Part shown: piece after piece, positions 59,199 through 61,177 of the stretch
Layout: each line of letters starts with the position of its first letter
Numbering within the stretch: the first letter of the stretch is position 1
Source of the DNA: a virus
IMG/VR virus record: IMGVR_UViG_3300025009_000108
Coordinates: 1-61,177 of that record
DNA length: 61,177 nucleotides
Reading direction: 5' to 3' (one strand)
Made by a program: the position numbers and the translations under genes
The notes under the pieces: generated by a model
The model's input: the letters and a program-made list of their open reading frames with translations, nothing else
What the model was told of the DNA's origin: nothing
The model's database searches: none

Positions 59199-59295
59199 GT
59201 CATACCTCCAGCCTCGCTATGATTCTATAGATACGATCAGCTATCCCTTTGTTCAGTTTGCGCCTGCTCCGCCCCCTCGATCCAGTTGTGGGAGT

Positions 59296-59326
59296 GGTCG
59301 GGCCACCTGTCGATAGTGGCCCGACC
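59296..59326. other. 11-bp perfect hairpin upstream of terS
   Basis: GGTCGGGCCAC (59296-59306) pairs with GTGGCCCGACC (59316-59326) over a 9-nt loop. No U-tract. It lies in the 443-bp divergent region between the late operon and the small plus-strand genes. Confidence 0.6.
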
Positions 59327-59340
59327 GTGGGAGAAGGAGG

Positions 59341-59580
59341 AGATGCGCAAATGATATATATCAGTGTGTTAAGTTATAGTCAACAGCAACTTTGAAGTAT
59401 TAAATAATTTCGATGCTATTTGCAAAAACGTGACAATTTGCGCACATTGAGTAAATACAGCAATTTATATATCATTGTGCACGAAAGTATGCAAAATAAA
59501 TTAATGGTGACGGTTTTTGTCATTCCAAAGACATTTTTAAATGCTCGTATTTGTTGATAATTTTATTTTGCGTCATGGCA
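59341..59580. promoter_or_regulatory. AT-rich divergent control region, possible origin or operator array
   Basis: This stretch is clearly more AT-rich than its surroundings and has no gene except a 14-codon frame. It contains a 12-bp palindrome TGATATATATCA, and an imperfect inverted repeat: GCGCAAATGATATATA (59345-59360) against TATATATCATTGTGC (59466-59480), with several TTTGC/GCAAA elements between. It likely holds the late leftward promoter and the promoter of the plus genes. Confidence 0.4.
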
Positions 59581-59641
59581 CGATAGATGCTCTACCATAG
59601 TCAGGATTTAACCACCGGCCGAGAGGCCAGAAAGGAACACC

Positions 59642-59767
59642 ATGAAACGAATCACAGAACTCATCCGCTCATTTTGGCGCCGACACATATGCGCAGAGTT
59701 TCCGGGACCGGCCAGGTGCTTCGAATGCAACCAGGGATCATGCGCAGGATGCCCGGAGAGGATGTAA
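59642..59767 (+). CDS. Small cysteine-rich protein (41 aa)
   Basis: AGAAAGGAACACC precedes the ATG. Basic N-terminus (MKRITELIRSFWRRH) followed by CFECNQGSCAGCPE, a zinc-like cluster. First gene of the short plus block. Unknown function. Confidence 0.55.
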   Translation: MKRITELIRSFWRRHICAEFPGPARCFECNQGSCAGCPERM

Positions 59768-59769
59768 TC

Positions 59770-59952
59770 GTGAGAAAAATCAAAAGCACAACTACGCTAT
59801 GCATTGGCTCTTTGCGGTGCTTCATGTGCGCAGAAACGGCCATTCTGCGCGTAACAATACAGGACGGGCCGTGCGAAGTAAAGGCCTGCCTGTGCTGCAT
59901 GTGCGCTCGCAAGCCAGCTGATGATATCCTTAAAAATATCTACACCAAATAG
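59770..59952 (+). CDS. Small cysteine-rich protein, GTG start (60 aa)
   Basis: The GTG at 59770 is chosen for GGAGAGG upstream at good spacing; the longer open frame has no other signal. CFMCAETAIL and CLCCMCARK provide a zinc site. It follows the previous stop by 2 nt. Confidence 0.55.
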   Translation: MRKIKSTTTLCIGSLRCFMCAETAILRVTIQDGPCEVKACLCCMCARKPADDILKNIYTK

Positions 59953-59958
59953 GGGATT

Positions 59959-60066
59959 ATGGCAATGGGAATCGAACTCGCTGACATATTGGCATACGGG
60001 GCTGGACTGGTGTATGGTGGGGCATGCGTGCTTGTCGGCATGGTGCTCTTGTGGATTGAATTTTAA
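59959..60066 (+). CDS. Small single-span membrane protein (35 aa)
   Basis: AGGGGATT precedes the ATG. Almost the whole product is one hydrophobic helix (ILAYGAGLVYGGACVLVGMV). Small holin-like or regulatory membrane peptide; function not known. Confidence 0.5.
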   Translation: MAMGIELADILAYGAGLVYGGACVLVGMVLLWIEF

Positions 60067-60088
60067 CCGCCCTATGGGGAGGTACACA

Positions 60089-60259
60089 ATGTCAGAGCGC
60101 GAACAAGATCCAGAAGTCACCGATGATGTAATTGACCTCATCACGATCATGGGCCTTGCAATGCACCACGGTTGCGAGGGTCAATGCGGGGGTCAATTTT
60201 CAACAGAACCGTGCAAGAGCTGCCCGTTCGCTGAACGGTCAAGAAGGGGGGGAATGTGA
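60089..60259 (+). CDS. Small acidic cysteine protein (56 aa)
   Basis: GGGGAGGTACACA precedes the ATG. CEGQCGGQ and CKSCPF give four cysteines; the N-terminus is acidic. The stop overlaps the next ATG (ATGTGATG). Confidence 0.58.
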   Translation: MSEREQDPEVTDDVIDLITIMGLAMHHGCEGQCGGQFSTEPCKSCPFAERSRRGGM

Positions 60260-60855
60260 TGAAAACCACCTGGCGAGAACTAAGCAGCAAAACCCACAGG
60301 CAATTCGAGCACAATCCATCGACGACACCTCTTGAATACGTGCTCATGCTGATAATTATCGTAGTGCTCATGATGGCCCTATGCGTTTTTAACGGGTGCT
60401 CTGGATGGACCTACAACGGAATTCGGGGAGATGACCTGCGCATGGCGACCGGCAAGGATATCGTGGCCATGTGCGCGGGTGGGGCCACCACCTTTGCGAT
60501 ACATACCTTGGGCCACATAGCGGCTGCCGAGGCCATGGACAAACCTTGGCACTTTTCGGGCCTATCCGAGATCGTAGATGGAACCATGAGCAACGATCAG
60601 GCTGCTTGGTTTGGGAGGTCTGGGTTCCTGGCCCAACTCGCCGTAGGTTACGGATTGAAAGCTTGTGGTATCGATGGATATTTTGCGAAGGGGTACACCG
60701 CCGGGACAGTGATTGAGATCGCCACTTACCCAGCCCGCCATGACGTGTATAATAGCGGCGGTGGTGATGATTTCGCAATGATAGAACGGTCCGGCGACAA
60801 GGATCTTGAGTATGTAACCTATACCGCATTGGCTTTGGGACTAAATTTCAAATAA
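60259..60855 (+). CDS. Membrane protein with HTLGH motif (198 aa)
   Basis: The start at 60259 overlaps the previous stop; a GTG at 60256 is possible. A membrane helix (about 30-45, MLIIIVVLMMALCVF) is followed by GCSGW (lipobox-like only if cleaved) and a TFAIHTLGHIAAAEA motif that resembles the HExxH of phage metallopeptidase-like membrane proteins with E replaced by T. Later SNDQAAW..RSGFLAQ follows the same family pattern as I recall it. Activity is doubtful because of the substitution. Confidence 0.65.
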   Translation: MKTTWRELSSKTHRQFEHNPSTTPLEYVLMLIIIVVLMMALCVFNGCSGWTYNGIRGDDLRMATGKDIVAMCAGGATTFAIHTLGHIAAAEAMDKPWHFSGLSEIVDGTMSNDQAAWFGRSGFLAQLAVGYGLKACGIDGYFAKGYTAGTVIEIATYPARHDVYNSGGGDDFAMIERSGDKDLEYVTYTALALGLNFK

Positions 60856-60880
60856 CTAAAAAAAATGGGGGGGGAAGAGT

Positions 60881-61177
60881 ATGTTGTGGGAAAACATTAA
60901 AAACGAGTACAAAAATTGGCCCGTTGACGATTATGGTTACAATGTTTCTGAAAGTGGTTTCCGTATAAATATCGGTAACGGGGCCAAGATCGGTGACGGG
61001 GCCAAGATCGGTGACTGGGCCAAGATCGGTGACGGGGCCAAGATCGGTGACGGGGCCGAGATCGGTGACGAGGCCAAGATCGGTAACTGGGCCAAGATCG
61101 GTAACGGGGCCAAGATCGGTGACGGGGCCAAGATCGGTGACTGGGCCAAGATCGGTGACGGGGCCAAGATCGGTGAC
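60881..61177 (+). CDS. Hexapeptide-repeat protein, 5' part
   Basis: The ATG follows GGGGGGAAGAGT. A 30-residue cap (MLWENIKNEYKNWPVDDYG...GFRINIG) leads into 11 hexapeptide units of the I-G-[DN]-[GWE]-A-[KE] type and runs off the window end. With the portion at 2-388 it forms one left-handed beta-helix protein. Confidence 0.8.
   Translation, partial: MLWENIKNEYKNWPVDDYGYNVSESGFRINIGNGAKIGDGAKIGDWAKIGDGAKIGDGAEIGDEAKIGNWAKIGNGAKIGDGAKIGDWAKIGDGAKIGD
60973..61177 (+). repeat. 18-bp tandem repeat, right arm, and terminal 76-bp duplication
   Basis: Eleven 18-nt units. The last 76 bases (61102-61177) are identical to bases 1-76 and in the same frame, so the window ends are either the join of a circular assembly or a repeat-induced break. 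Confidence 0.95.

Noticed and set aside
60937-61167. Minus-strand proline-rich frame opposite the hexapeptide repeat
   Set aside because: It is the antisense of the 18-bp repeat and has no ribosome site; periodicity keeps it open.
1-61177. Integrase, attachment sites or prophage boundaries
   Set aside because: No tyrosine or serine recombinase motif was seen in any frame and no host-like flanks.

Overview
The window is almost certainly a complete or near-complete genome of a tailed, podovirus-like bacteriophage. The last 76 bases (61102-61177) repeat the first 76 exactly. Joining there gives a circle of about 61.1 kb and fuses two partial reading frames into one hexapeptide-repeat gene in frame. 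The overlap lies wholly inside an 18-bp tandem repeat, so the true repeat number and the physical ends (circular permutation or terminal redundancy) are unresolved. I see no integrase, tRNA, DNA polymerase or CRISPR array. A Gram-negative host is suggested by the many Sec signal peptides and lipoboxes, an M15-type endolysin and membrane lysis candidates; the host genus cannot be read from the sequence.

Layout. (1) Minus block 465-8128, reading leftward from a Cro/C1-type regulator: small zinc-ribbon proteins, two DUF4406-like proteins, a cytosine-5 methyltransferase, a winged-helix replication protein, a DnaB-type helicase and a VRR-NUC nuclease. A plus-strand HNH-type gene sits inside this block beside the broken N-terminus of a second methyltransferase. 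(2) Plus block 8264-15696, divergent from the regulator: an ASCH-like protein, the recombination set (ERF annealing protein, YqaJ-type exonuclease, NinB, HNH nuclease), many small zinc-binding or unknown proteins, and long structured-looking non-coding stretches. (3) Minus late block, transcribed from 59198 down to 15704: terS, terL, portal, scaffold, coat, decoration, connectors, tail hub, internal (ejection) proteins including a 2790-residue polyvalent protein, a large tail-fibre/adhesin cluster, lysis genes and a metallophosphoesterase. (4) Short plus block 59642 to 388 across the junction: small membrane or cysteine-rich proteins and the hexapeptide-repeat protein.

How it works together. 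Replication looks host-dependent: an initiator and DnaB helicase are present but no polymerase. It is supported by an annealing/exonuclease recombination pair. DNA modification is suggested by the methyltransferase and the DUF4406 proteins. Head and tail genes follow the order usual for short-tailed phages.

The most unusual feature is that about nine late genes begin with Sec or lipoprotein signal peptides. They include canonical connector and tail-hub families (47084-47758, 43830-47084) as well as all six large fibre/adhesin proteins (21185-31862). This raises the possibility that part of the virion, or a phage-encoded surface layer, is exported or lipidated. Other notable points are a probable dual-coding overprinted gene inside the methyltransferase, a tandem duplication beside the portal gene, repeated RNA-like elements in the plus block, and an in-frame stop followed by continued coding at 13997.
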